A stretch of 64,000 nt of DNA from JAWLHU01 sp041690255 (GCA_041690255.1 JAWLHU010000004.1:186001-250000), one strand, 5' to 3'; shown: positions 7,942-16,265, counted from the first letter of the stretch. Notes: generated from the letters alone by a model not told the origin. Translations and numbers: made by a program.

Positions 7942-8463
7942 TCAGCCTTGCCGGAGCTGGGCATAGAGCAGCACCCCCGCCAGCGTCTTGGCATCCCGGA
8001 TCTGACCGGTCACGGCCAGCCGAATCGCCTGATCGGCAGGGATCCGCTCCAGTTCGATCTCCTCATCCTCATCGCCCGGCAAGCGGGACGGTGTCAGGTT
8101 CTCTGCCATATATAAATGTAGCAACTCGGAACAGAACCCCGGTGCGCTGTAGATCTCCCCCAGCTTCGTCAGCCGACCGGCCTTGAAGCCCGCCTCCTCC
8201 TGCAGCTCCCGGTCAGCGGTCACCGCCGGCTCCTCGCCGGGCTCGCAGGTGCCGGCCACCAGTTCCAGCAGCTCCTCACCCGCTGCGTATCGATACTGCC
8301 GCACGAAGAGCAGGTCGTCGCCATCGACCGCCAGGACGACCACAGCGCCCGGATGGGCGACCACGTCCCGGACCATCTCCTTACCGTCCGGCATCCGCAG
8401 GGTATCCTGGCGGATGGTGATCACCCGCCCCTTGTGAATCTCTTCGCTCCGAATCCGCTCCAC
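7942..8463 (-). CDS. nudF: ADP-ribose pyrophosphatase, Nudix hydrolase
   Basis: The protein has 173 residues. The complete Nudix box GX5EX7REUXEEXGU is present: it runs from GTCEPGEEP to RELQEEAGF at about residues 75-97. The preceding HPGAVVVLAVDG and FVRQYRY match NudF-type enzymes, which cleave ADP-ribose to AMP and ribose-5-phosphate. The frame is open to 8574, inside buk1, but the GTG at 8463 has TTGGAGG seven bases upstream and gives the family N-terminus EEIHKGRVITIRQDTL. The gene starts 40 bases after buk1 ends. Confidence 0.92.
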   Translation of the reverse strand: MERIRSEEIHKGRVITIRQDTLRMPDGKEMVRDVVAHPGAVVVLAVDGDDLLFVRQYRYAAGEELLELVAGTCEPGEEPAVTADRELQEEAGFKAGRLTKLGEIYSAPGFCSELLHLYMAENLTPSRLPGDEDEEIELERIPADQAIRLAVTGQIRDAKTLAGVLLYAQLRQG

Positions 8464-8503
8464 GCCGATCGCCTCCAACTCCGTACTCAGATCAGTACTA
8501 GGC

Positions 8504-9577
8504 TCAGTACTCCCGGGCCGTCTCCTCGCCCCGCAGAACCCGCAGGGCGCCCTCGGCCAGGGCCTGCATCTCATCTTCGCCGGGGTAGATCAACACCCCT
8601 GCGATCCAGGCCACCTGGCTTCCGATCCAGCCGGTCAGCAGCTTGGAGTGGGCCAGGCCGCCGGTCAGGACGATCCGGTCCACCTTGCCGGAGAGGGCCA
8701 CAGCGGCCCGTCCGACCTCCTTCGCCACCTGGTAGGCCATCGCCCGGTAGACCTGCTCGGCCCGGGTGTCGCCCTCCTCGATCCGCCGCTCAACCTCCCG
8801 GGCGTCGTTGGTGCCCAGGTGGGCGACCAGCCCGCCCTTGCCGACCAGCATGCGGGAGATCTCGGGCAGGGTGTAGCGCCAGGAGAAGGAGAGATGGATC
8901 AGCCCCAGCGATGGCAGCGTGCCGGAGCGCTCCGGCGAGAAGGGGCCCTCGCCGTCGAGGCCGTTGTTTACATCGATCACCCGGCCCTGCCGGTGGGCAC
9001 CCACGGTCACGCCGCCGCCCAGGTGGACCACCACCAGGTTGAGGGACTCGTAAGGCTTGCCAAGGTCCCGGGCGACCCGCCGGGCGGTCGCCTTCTGGTT
9101 CAGGGCGTGGAAGATCGAGCGGCGCGGCATCCCCGGCAGACCGGAGAGCCGGGTGATCGGCTCCATCTCGTCGACCACCACCGGGTCGACAATGAAGGCG
9201 GGGACCTGCTCGCCGGCGGATCGGGCGATCTCGTGGGCCAGCAGGGCGCCCAGGTTGGAGGCATGCTCCCCGTACGGGGCCTCACGCAGATCGGCGCGCA
9301 TCGCCTCGTTCACCCTGTAGACCCCGCCGGGGATCGGGCGGAGCAGCCCGCCGCGGCCGACGACCGCCGAGAGAGAGTGGAGCGGAATCCCCCGCTCCGC
9401 CAGGAACGAGAGGATCAGATCCCGCCGAAAGCCATACTGGTCAAAGACCCGGTCGTACCGGCCGATCTCCGCGGCGCTGTGGCGAAGGGTTTCGGTAAAG
9501 AGCGGCTGCTCGTCGTCGAATATGGCGATTTTGGTCGATGTAGAGCCAGGATTCATGATCAGCAGGCGATGGGTCAA
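8504..9577 (-). CDS. buk: Butyrate kinase (canonical copy)
   Basis: A 357-residue ASKHA-fold kinase that makes branched-chain or straight-chain carboxylate and ATP from the acyl phosphate. The canonical phosphate loop NPGSTSTK is at residues 9-16. VVHLGGGVTVGAH and VNNGLDGEGPFSPERSG are intact, as is the VVGRGGLLRPIPGG block. The start is TTG at 9577 with GGGAGGG eight bases upstream. It follows bcd1 after a short hairpin and is followed by nudF. It is the copy expected to be active; compare the diverged copy at 11642-12718. Confidence 0.96.
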   Translation of the reverse strand: MTHRLLIMNPGSTSTKIAIFDDEQPLFTETLRHSAAEIGRYDRVFDQYGFRRDLILSFLAERGIPLHSLSAVVGRGGLLRPIPGGVYRVNEAMRADLREAPYGEHASNLGALLAHEIARSAGEQVPAFIVDPVVVDEMEPITRLSGLPGMPRRSIFHALNQKATARRVARDLGKPYESLNLVVVHLGGGVTVGAHRQGRVIDVNNGLDGEGPFSPERSGTLPSLGLIHLSFSWRYTLPEISRMLVGKGGLVAHLGTNDAREVERRIEEGDTRAEQVYRAMAYQVAKEVGRAAVALSGKVDRIVLTGGLAHSKLLTGWIGSQVAWIAGVLIYPGEDEMQALAEGALRVLRGEETAREY

Positions 9578-9599
9578 AGGCGAACCCTCCCAGGGAGCA

Positions 9600-9626
9600 A
9601 AGGGCCACCCCGGGAGGTGGCCCTGT
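9600..9626 (-). terminator. Intergenic hairpin between leucine dehydrogenase and butyrate kinase
   Basis: On the reverse strand GGGCCACC pairs with GGTGGCCC around TCCCGG and is followed by TTTGC. The weak T-run suggests partial termination or RNA processing within the operon. Confidence 0.5.
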
Positions 9627-9642
9627 CTCTGCTGTGCACGGC

Positions 9643-9668
9643 GTTACTCCTGCGGAGTACCGCCGATC
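9643..9668. repeat. Duplicated ptb 3'-end palindrome (copy downstream of bcd1)
   Basis: TTACTCCTGCGGAGTACCGCCG here repeats 10797-10818, where it encodes the last residues of ptb (GGTPQE-stop on the reverse strand). The core TACTCC-gca-GGAGTA is an inverted repeat. Here it overlaps the stop codon of bcd1, so it is not coding for ptb. Confidence 0.8.
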
Positions 9669-10734
9669 ATTCCGCCACGTACATCCGCTTGAGCTGATGG
9701 ATCTTGTTGATCCGCTCCTCGGCGAGGATATCGGCGGCCCGAGCCGTGCTGATATTCCGCTCCTCGGCGATCTGGAAGATCTTGATCAGCTTGTCGAAGA
9801 TCGTCGAGACCCGGGCGTAGGCCCGATCCCGGTTGTAGCCATTCGGGTTGAACTCCTCAGCGACGTTGGTCACGCCACCGCCGTTGATCACGTAGTCGGG
9901 AGCGTAGAGGATCCCCTTCTCCTTGAGGATATCGCCATGGCGCAGTTCCTTCAACTGATTGTTGGCGCCGCCGGCGACCACCTTGCACTTGAGCTGCGGG
10001 ATCGTCTCATCGTTAATGCCGGCGCCCAGGGCGTTGGGGGAGAAGATATCGCACTCGACCCCATAGATCTCGTCCAGGCTGACGGCGGTGGCGCCGAACT
10101 CCTTGACGACCCGGTTGACCGCATCCTGGTTGATATCGGTCACAATCAGCCTGGCGCCCTCGTCATGCAGGTGCTCGCAGACGTGGTAGCCGACCTTGCC
10201 GAGGCCCTGCACAGCGATCGTCTTGCCCTTCAGCGACTCCGTGCCGAAGGCCCACTTGGCCGCCGCCTTAATGCCCCGGTAAACGCCGAAGGCCGTGACC
10301 GGCGAGGGATCGCCGGAGCCGTCGCCGCGACCGACCACGAACTCGGTCTCCTGCTGGACATAGGTCATATCCTCAACGGTGGTGTTTACATCTTCTGCAG
10401 TGATATAGCGGCCGCCCAGCGACTGGACGAACTTGCCGAAGGCCCGGAAGAGCTCCTCGCTCTTGTCCGCCTTGGCATCGCCCCAGATAACCGCCTTGCC
10501 GCCGCCAATGTTCAGGCCCATGGCCGAGTTCTTATAGGACATGCCCCGGGAGAGGCGGAGCACATCGGTAATGGCATCCTCTTCCTGCTCATACTTCCAC
10601 ATGCGGGTACCGCCCAGGGCCGGGCCCAGGGTCGTGTTGTGGATGCCGATGATCGCCTTCAGGCCCGAGGCCTTGTCATAGCAAAATACGAGCTGCTCGT
10701 GACCATACTTCTCCATCTGCTCAAAAATACCCAT
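9667..10734 (-). CDS. bcd: Leucine dehydrogenase (canonical copy)
   Basis: A 355-residue amino-acid dehydrogenase. The substrate-side motif GGTRMWKY and the catalytic-lysine loop GGGKAVIWGD are present, with the NAD-binding GLGKVGYHV and VVAGGANNQL. Leucine dehydrogenase oxidatively deaminates leucine, isoleucine and valine to their keto acids. The start ATG at 10734 has AAGGAGG upstream; the longer frame lacks one. It lies between ptb and buk1, 62 bases after ptb. The 3' end merges into a copy of the ptb 3' end (see the repeat at 9643). Confidence 0.94.
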   Translation of the reverse strand: MGIFEQMEKYGHEQLVFCYDKASGLKAIIGIHNTTLGPALGGTRMWKYEQEEDAITDVLRLSRGMSYKNSAMGLNIGGGKAVIWGDAKADKSEELFRAFGKFVQSLGGRYITAEDVNTTVEDMTYVQQETEFVVGRGDGSGDPSPVTAFGVYRGIKAAAKWAFGTESLKGKTIAVQGLGKVGYHVCEHLHDEGARLIVTDINQDAVNRVVKEFGATAVSLDEIYGVECDIFSPNALGAGINDETIPQLKCKVVAGGANNQLKELRHGDILKEKGILYAPDYVINGGGVTNVAEEFNPNGYNRDRAYARVSTIFDKLIKIFQIAEERNISTARAADILAEERINKIHQLKRMYVAE

Positions 10735-10796
10735 GTGAGAGATCCTCCTTAGAAGGCTCAGATATCGAGACCTTGCGAGAATTGGGGGAATCGGTG

Positions 10797-11645
10797 TTAC
10801 TCCTGCGGAGTACCGCCGGTAAGAACCGCCAGAGCGATGGATGTAAGCTTGGCATCGGCAGAATCGGCCCGGGAGAGCAGCACCACGGGGCACTTCGCCC
10901 CCATGATGATCCCGGCCGGGCGGGCCTTGGCGAAGTAGACCAGACCCTTGTAGAGGATATTGCCAGCTTCGATATCCGGCATGATCAGCACGTCGGCGTT
11001 GCCGACGACCGGACCGGGGACCCCCTTGGTCTGGCCGGCCTCCAGGGAGACCGCCAGGTCGAGGGCCAGCGGGCCCTGCACATCGCAGTTGCCCAGTTCG
11101 CCCCGCTCGGCCATCTCCTGGAGCGCTCGGGCATCCAGGCAGGCCGGCATGTCGGGGTTGACCGTCTCCACGGCGGCCAGAGCGGCCACCTTTGGCCGGG
11201 CGATGCCCAGCGCCTGGGCCATGGCCACCTGGTTGCGGAGGATATCGGCCTTGCGGGCCAGATCGGGCGCCACGTTCAGGGCGACATCGGAGATGAAAAG
11301 CAGTCGATCATGACCGGGGATCTCGAAGGCGCAGGCGTGGGAAAGCGCGCGACCTGTGCGCAGCCCACTCTCCTTGTTAAGGACCGCCTTCATGATCGTC
11401 GCGGTCTGAAGCAGCCCCTTCATGAGGAGCTGGGCCTCCCCGCTTCGCACAGCGGCGACCGCAGCCGCCGCCGCCTCGGCGGGGTCATCCTTGACAATGC
11501 GGAGCCCCCTGACCAGGCCAAGCCGCTCCGCCTCCGCCACCGCATCCTCGACATGGTCGTCGTTGGCCTGGGCGATCGCCATGACCGGCATCTTCAGAGC
11601 GGCCTTCTCCCGGGCTGCCTTCAACAGTTGGTCGAATGAGTTCAC
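10797..11645 (-). CDS. ptb: Phosphate butyryltransferase
   Basis: A 282-residue enzyme that converts butyryl-CoA or branched acyl-CoA plus phosphate into the acyl phosphate used by butyrate kinase. The N-terminus SFDQLLKAAREKAALKMPVM and blocks such as SHACAFEIPGHDRLLFISD and MPDIEAGNILYKGL are typical. The start is a GTG at 11645 that overlaps the buk2 stop as GTGA, with GAGGAGG 13 bases upstream, so translation is coupled. It is the only ptb in the cluster and must serve either or both kinases. Confidence 0.95.
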   Translation of the reverse strand: MNSFDQLLKAAREKAALKMPVMAIAQANDDHVEDAVAEAERLGLVRGLRIVKDDPAEAAAAAVAAVRSGEAQLLMKGLLQTATIMKAVLNKESGLRTGRALSHACAFEIPGHDRLLFISDVALNVAPDLARKADILRNQVAMAQALGIARPKVAALAAVETVNPDMPACLDARALQEMAERGELGNCDVQGPLALDLAVSLEAGQTKGVPGPVVGNADVLIMPDIEAGNILYKGLVYFAKARPAGIIMGAKCPVVLLSRADSADAKLTSIALAVLTGGTPQE

Positions 11646-12718
11646 TGGTAGGTCAGCACCTCCTCTTCGCCCCGCAACGCCCGCAATGCGCCGGCGGCCA
11701 GGGCACGGTTCTCCTCGCCTCCCGGGTAGACCAGGACCGGCCCGATCCAGGAGACCCGATCGCGGATCCAACCCAGGAGCAGCGGGGATTGGGCGAGGGG
11801 ACCGGTCAGGACCACCCCGTTTACCTCCCCCTTCAGGATGACGGCCATCGCACCGATCTCCTTGGCGATCTGGTAGGCCATCGCCTCGTAGACCAGCCGG
11901 GCCACGGGATCACCCTGCTCGATCCGCCGCTCCACCTCAAGGAAGTCCTTGGTGCCCAGGTAGGCCACCAGCCCTCCCTGGGTCGTCAGCTTTCGGACCA
12001 ACTCCCGCTCCGTGTGCTTACCGGAGAAGCAGAGGCGGACGAGATCGCCCACCGGGAGCGTCCCGGCCCGCTCGGGCGAGAAGGGACCCGACTCGTGTGC
12101 GTTGTTCGTATCGATCATGCGCCCGCGCTGATGAGCAGCCACCGAGATGCCCATCCCCATATGCGCCACGATCAGGTTTGTCGATTCATAGGGCCGGTTC
12201 AGTTCGCGGGCCGCCTTCCGGCCCACCCACCGCATGTTGAGAGCGTGGGCCAGGCTGGTCCGCTCCAGGTCCGGCACCCCGGTCACCCGCGCCAGCTCGC
12301 CCAGCTCATCGGTCGAGACCGGGTCGACCACGTAGGCCGGAATCCCCTGGGCATGGGCGATGCCGTAGGCCAGGATGCCGCCCAGGTTTGCGGCGTGCTC
12401 CCCCTGCACCCCGCGGCGCAGGTCCTCCAGCATGATGGCGTTCACCTCATAGGTGCCGCCGGGCACGGGTCTCAGCAGCCCGCCGCGCCCCACCACAGCC
12501 CGGAAGCTGCGCAGGGCAATGCTGCGATCTTCGAGGAACCGGGTGATCCGGTCTCGCCGCATGAGATACTGATCCCATATGCGTTCGAAGGTCGCCAGTT
12601 CCTCTGGCTTGTGGGTAAGCTCGGCGGCCAGGACCTCATCCTCCCCGTCGAAGACGGCGACATACGTTGCCGTAGCGGTCGGGTTGATGACCAGGATCCG
12701 AGCAGGTTGGTCGGGCAC
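11642..12718 (-). CDS. Butyrate kinase paralogue with degenerate phosphate-binding loop
   Basis: A 358-residue protein aligned over its whole length with butyrate kinases (VVGRGGLLRPVPGG, YVVDPVSTDELG, GPFSPERAG). The loop that is NPGSTSTK in active enzymes reads NPTATATY, losing the glycine, two serines and the lysine. The second loop HMGGGITVG is HMGMGISVA, and the VNNGLNGEGPF segment is TNNAHESGPF. In acetate kinase the Asn-Ser-Ser-Lys set is needed for catalysis, so this copy may be inactive, regulatory, or changed in substrate. GTG at 12718 has a GAGGTGA site; GTG at 12727 is the alternative. Confidence 0.85.
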   Translation of the reverse strand: MPDQPARILVINPTATATYVAVFDGEDEVLAAELTHKPEELATFERIWDQYLMRRDRITRFLEDRSIALRSFRAVVGRGGLLRPVPGGTYEVNAIMLEDLRRGVQGEHAANLGGILAYGIAHAQGIPAYVVDPVSTDELGELARVTGVPDLERTSLAHALNMRWVGRKAARELNRPYESTNLIVAHMGMGISVAAHQRGRMIDTNNAHESGPFSPERAGTLPVGDLVRLCFSGKHTERELVRKLTTQGGLVAYLGTKDFLEVERRIEQGDPVARLVYEAMAYQIAKEIGAMAVILKGEVNGVVLTGPLAQSPLLLGWIRDRVSWIGPVLVYPGGEENRALAAGALRALRGEEEVLTYQ

Positions 12719-12763
12719 AGTATTCACCTCGCGTGCGATTACCTCGCGGCTACCGGAGCAGCT

Positions 12764-13837
12764 CTACTCAGGCAGGTAGATCCGGTTTAACTGGGCGACC
12801 TTCTCAATGCGCCGCTCCGCCATCCGGTTGGCGGCCAGGTAGGTCGGGATATTCTCCTCCCGGCTGATCTGGTAGATCTTCAACAGCAGATCGTAGACAG
12901 CCGCCGTCTTCTTAGAGGCCCGGTCACGGTCGTAGCCCATCAGTTCATCGGCCACCTGGATCAGGCCGCCGGCATTAATCACATAGTCCGGTGCATATAG
13001 GATGCCCCGCTTGTGCAGTTCATCGCCATGCCGAAGCTCCTTCAACTGGTTGTTGGCGGAGCCGGCGACCACCTGGCAGCGCAACCGCTCGATGGTCTCG
13101 TCGTTGATCACCGCCCCGAGGGCGTTGGGCGAGTAGATGTCGCAATCCACATCGTAGATGCGGTCCGGAGCGACCGCCTCGATCTCCGGGAAGGCCTTGC
13201 GCGCAGCCTCGATCTTCTCGGGCATCACATCGGTCACGGTCAGGATGGCGCCCTCATCCACCAGGTGTTCGAGAACGTGGAATCCGACCTTCCCCAGGCC
13301 CTGCAGGGCGATCCGCTTGCCCTTGAGGCTGTCCGAGCCCCACTTGGCCATGGCCGAGGCCTTCAGCCCCCTCCAGACCCCGAACGCCGTGATGATCGAG
13401 GAGTCACCCGAGCCGCCGTGCTCCTCGGGCAGTGCCACAAACCAGGGCGACTCCATCTTTGAGTAGACGAAGTCGGTCTTATCCGTGCCCACATCGGTAC
13501 CGGTGATAAACCGGCCGCCCAGGGTGGCCACGAACTTGCCGAAGGCCCGGAAGTACTCCTCCGACTTGTCGGTCTTGGGGTCGCCCCAGAGCACCGCCTT
13601 GCCGCCGCCATGGTTCTGGCCCGATGCAGCCGACTTGTAGGTCATGCCCTTGGAGAGCCGGAATGCGTCCTCCAGCGCCTCTTCCTCGGTCCCGTAGGCC
13701 CACATGCGGCAACCCCCGAGGGCCGGGCCTAACGTCGTGTCATGGATCGCGATGATCGCTTTCAGCCCGGTCGCCTTGTCGTAACAGAAGATGACCTGCT
13801 CATGCCCGTCCTTCATCATCCGCTCAAACACGCCCAC
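12764..13837 (-). CDS. Leucine dehydrogenase paralogue
   Basis: A 357-residue Glu/Leu/Phe/Val dehydrogenase with GGCRMWAY, GGGKAVLWGDP and the NAD motif GLGKVGFHV. It is more diverged than the copy at 9667 and has an insertion near FVALPEEHGGSGD. It is the first gene after the sigma-54 promoter and before buk2. The only family-consistent start is GTG at 13837, which has no clear ribosome site. The strong AAGGAGGG upstream (about 13877-13884) fits instead an out-of-frame 15-codon leader frame (13863-13816) overlapping the start, so coupled translation is possible. Confidence 0.88.
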   Translation of the reverse strand: MGVFERMMKDGHEQVIFCYDKATGLKAIIAIHDTTLGPALGGCRMWAYGTEEEALEDAFRLSKGMTYKSAASGQNHGGGKAVLWGDPKTDKSEEYFRAFGKFVATLGGRFITGTDVGTDKTDFVYSKMESPWFVALPEEHGGSGDSSIITAFGVWRGLKASAMAKWGSDSLKGKRIALQGLGKVGFHVLEHLVDEGAILTVTDVMPEKIEAARKAFPEIEAVAPDRIYDVDCDIYSPNALGAVINDETIERLRCQVVAGSANNQLKELRHGDELHKRGILYAPDYVINAGGLIQVADELMGYDRDRASKKTAAVYDLLLKIYQISREENIPTYLAANRMAERRIEKVAQLNRIYLPE

Positions 13838-13972
13838 AGTTGCGTCCGGCCCGTCTCATGCACGGCACCCGGACTTCCCTCCTTCACGTGTTGCTACTCG
13901 GATCGGTGAAGGCCAGCTAGAGGCGCTCCACCGCGTACATCGCTCGCCTTACACTCACCACCGGAATATGCG

Positions 13973-13988
13973 TGCAAGAGACATGCCA
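13973..13988 (-). promoter_or_regulatory. Sigma-54 (-24/-12) promoter of the bcd-buk-ptb operon
   Basis: The reverse strand reads TGGCATGTCTCTTGCA, matching TGGCAC-N5-TTGCA with one mismatch and exact spacing. It lies about 136 bases upstream of bcd2 and just downstream of the sigma-54 activator gene. Confidence 0.88.
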
Positions 13989-14019
13989 AACGGAAAATGC
14001 AGGCTTGGAGCCACCCGCT

Positions 14020-14069
14020 CTGCAATCACTTGCAGATCCGTGCACCCCCTTGCCTGCATTTCTTTGCAA
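14020..14069 (-). promoter_or_regulatory. Paired activator sites upstream of the sigma-54 promoter
   Basis: CTGCAA-TCAC-TTGCAG (14020-14035) is a perfect palindrome. CTGCAT-TTCT-TTGCAA (14054-14069) is a near copy 34 bases further upstream. The same pair with the same 34-base step lies upstream of the regulator gene at 16199-16248. Here it lies 32-81 bases upstream of the -24 element, a place suited to an enhancer-binding protein. Confidence 0.8.
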
Positions 14070-14115
14070 GTCGCCTGATACCCGAGAGGACTACCTCAGC
14101 CTATGCGCCGGTAAC

Positions 14116-16182
14116 CTAGAGCAAACCGTACCGCTCCAGTTTGTAGTAGAGCGTGCGGGGAGCGATCCCCAGCCGCCGGGCCGCCTCGGTCTTATTCCCA
14201 CCCGTCGCCGCCAGCGTCTGGGTCAGCGCCGCCCGCTCCGCCTGGGCCACGATCTCGTCCAGCCGCAGCCCCGGCGAGCCGGCGGGCGCCAGGGCCAGGT
14301 GCGGGTCGCTCGCCGCCGTCCGGGCCGGGCCCAGGGGCGGCAGGAAGCGCGCCTCGATCACCGTGTCCGTGATCGCCATGGCGATCATGGCCCGCCCCAC
14401 GATATTCTCCAACTCGCGCACGTTGCCCGGCCATGGGTACTCCATGAGGGCCTGGAGGGCATCGGGGGCGATCGCCCGCACGTGCCGGCCGTACTCCTCG
14501 TTGAACTTGTCGATCAGGTGCTCCACCAGCCAGGGGATATCCTCCGTCCGATGGCGCAGCGGCGGGATGACGATCGGCACCACATTCAGGCGATAGTAGA
14601 GGTCTTCCCGGAAGGTGCCCCGGGTGATCATCTCCTCCAGATGGGCGTTGGTCGCTGCGATCACGCGCACGTTGACCGCCACCGGTTTCGCCTCGCCCAC
14701 CCGCACGATCTCCTTCTCCTGGAGCACCCGGAGCAGCTTGGCCTGCAGCCCGAGGGAGACCTCGCCGATCTCATCCAAAAAGAGTGTCCCGCCGTCGGCC
14801 TCCTCGAAGAGGCCCCGCTTGCCACCCTTACGCGCCCCGGTGAAGGCCCCCTCGCCGTAGCCGAAGAGCTCGGACTCCAGCAGGGAATCGGCAATAGCGG
14901 CGCAGTTGACCCGGACGAACTGCCCGCCCCGCCGGCTGGACGCATTGTGGATGGCGTGGGCGAAGAGCTCCTTGCCCGTCCCGCTCTCGCCTCGCAGCAG
15001 GACGGTGGCAGGGGTCTCCGCTGCCCGCCGGGCCTGGTCCACCGCCTGCTGCATCACCTGGCTCTCCGAGATGATCTCGTTGAACGTATAGGTCGATGTC
15101 AACCGCCGGACCAGCTTCTTCTGCTGCTCCAGCTCCTCCGAGAGCCGGGTGATCTCGGAGACATCGTGGACGATGCCGACAGAGCCCTTCAACTGGCCAT
15201 CGACCAGGATCGGGGCGACGTTGACGACCACGTCCCTCTTCTTGGGACCGACCTTGAGCGGCACGTGGCGCACCGGGCGCTTCGTCCGCAGGACCTGGAG
15301 GTGCATCGACTCCTGCCGGGGGTCAATGTCGACCGTGGCGGGCTTGCCGATCACCTCTTCGGGCGTCAGGCCGGTCAGCGCCGTGTAGGCCGGGTTGACC
15401 ATCCAGCCCATGCCCTGGGCGTCAACCACCGAGATCGCGTCCTGCGTGGAGTTGAAGATCGCCTCCAGCAGCACCTTCATCTCGCGCAGACCGGACATCT
15501 CCTCGGCCAGGGAGAGCACCTCGGTAATGTCCCGGAAGATCGCCACCGCCCCGACCGCGTTGCCCTGCTCATCCCGCACGGGCACCCGGTTGGTGATCAC
15601 CGTGGTCGTGCCGACCTGCTGCTGCTGGTTCAGCTCGGCCACCCCGCTCTCCAGGACCAGGTGGAGCCGGGTGTTCGGGATCACCTCCGACGCGAGGCGC
15701 CCGAGAATCTGGCTCCGATCGATGCCCATCAGCGTCTCCGCCGACCGGTTGCAGAGGGTGAGAATCCCCGAGGCGTTGACAGCCAGCATGCCGTCATGGG
15801 TGGAGTCCAGGATCACGTCCCGCTCCCGCTCCTTCTCCTCCAACTGCTGGAGGAGCCGGTGGGTCTGCTCGACGAAGTCGAGCATCAGGTTCATGGCAAG
15901 CCCCTCGATAATCACGGCCCGGGGCCATTTGAGCCGCTTGATCTCGGGGTCGAGCGCCGGCACGCCCGTCGCCTGGACGATCAGATCGACCTCCGGCAGG
16001 CAGACCAGACCGGTGAAGTCAGTTGTGGTGGGGATCCCCATGGCACGGGCCAACTCCATGCCCGGCGCGTGGGGATCGCGGTCGGCCATGCCCAGGACAC
16101 GAACCCGCCGGTTCATCTCGGTCAATGCGCGCAAGAGCGAGCTACCACCCTTGCCGGCGCCAATGATCACCATGTTCAGCAT
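14116..16182 (-). CDS. BkdR-like sigma-54-dependent activator with N-terminal Rossmann domain
   Basis: The protein has 688 residues. Residues 1-115 form a nucleotide-binding Rossmann-like domain (MVIIGAGKGGSSLLRAL). Two PAS domains follow (about 125-235 and 245-360). The AAA+ domain has Walker A GESGTGKE, the sigma-54 contact loop GAFTGA and Walker B GGTLFLDEIGE. A Fis-type helix-turn-helix ends the protein (GNKTEAARRLGIAPRTLYYK). BkdR-type proteins activate branched-chain amino-acid catabolism with SigL. Start is ATG at 16182; ATG at 16173 is an alternative. It precedes the bcd-buk-ptb operon and carries the same paired palindromes in its own upstream region, which suggests autoregulation. 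Confidence 0.93.
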   Translation of the reverse strand: MLNMVIIGAGKGGSSLLRALTEMNRRVRVLGMADRDPHAPGMELARAMGIPTTTDFTGLVCLPEVDLIVQATGVPALDPEIKRLKWPRAVIIEGLAMNLMLDFVEQTHRLLQQLEEKERERDVILDSTHDGMLAVNASGILTLCNRSAETLMGIDRSQILGRLASEVIPNTRLHLVLESGVAELNQQQQVGTTTVITNRVPVRDEQGNAVGAVAIFRDITEVLSLAEEMSGLREMKVLLEAIFNSTQDAISVVDAQGMGWMVNPAYTALTGLTPEEVIGKPATVDIDPRQESMHLQVLRTKRPVRHVPLKVGPKKRDVVVNVAPILVDGQLKGSVGIVHDVSEITRLSEELEQQKKLVRRLTSTYTFNEIISESQVMQQAVDQARRAAETPATVLLRGESGTGKELFAHAIHNASSRRGGQFVRVNCAAIADSLLESELFGYGEGAFTGARKGGKRGLFEEADGGTLFLDEIGEVSLGLQAKLLRVLQEKEIVRVGEAKPVAVNVRVIAATNAHLEEMITRGTFREDLYYRLNVVPIVIPPLRHRTEDIPWLVEHLIDKFNEEYGRHVRAIAPDALQALMEYPWPGNVRELENIVGRAMIAMAITDTVIEARFLPPLGPARTAASDPHLALAPAGSPGLRLDEIVAQAERAALTQTLAATGGNKTEAARRLGIAPRTLYYKLERYGLL

Positions 16183-16198
16183 AACTGACGCCCCTGTC

Positions 16199-16248
16199 CT
16201 GCAATTCTTTGCAGTTGTTTTCGCCTCCGGCTCTGCAACTTCCTGCAG
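16199..16248 (-). promoter_or_regulatory. Paired CTGCAA-N4-TTGCAG sites upstream of the regulator gene
   Basis: CTGCAA-TTCT-TTGCAG (16199-16214) is a perfect palindrome and CTGCAA-CTTC-CTGCAG (16233-16248) a close copy, 34 bases apart. They start 17 bases upstream of the regulator ATG, where bound protein would block transcription. Confidence 0.78.
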
Positions 16249-16265
16249 AGTTCGGGCACCCGGGC

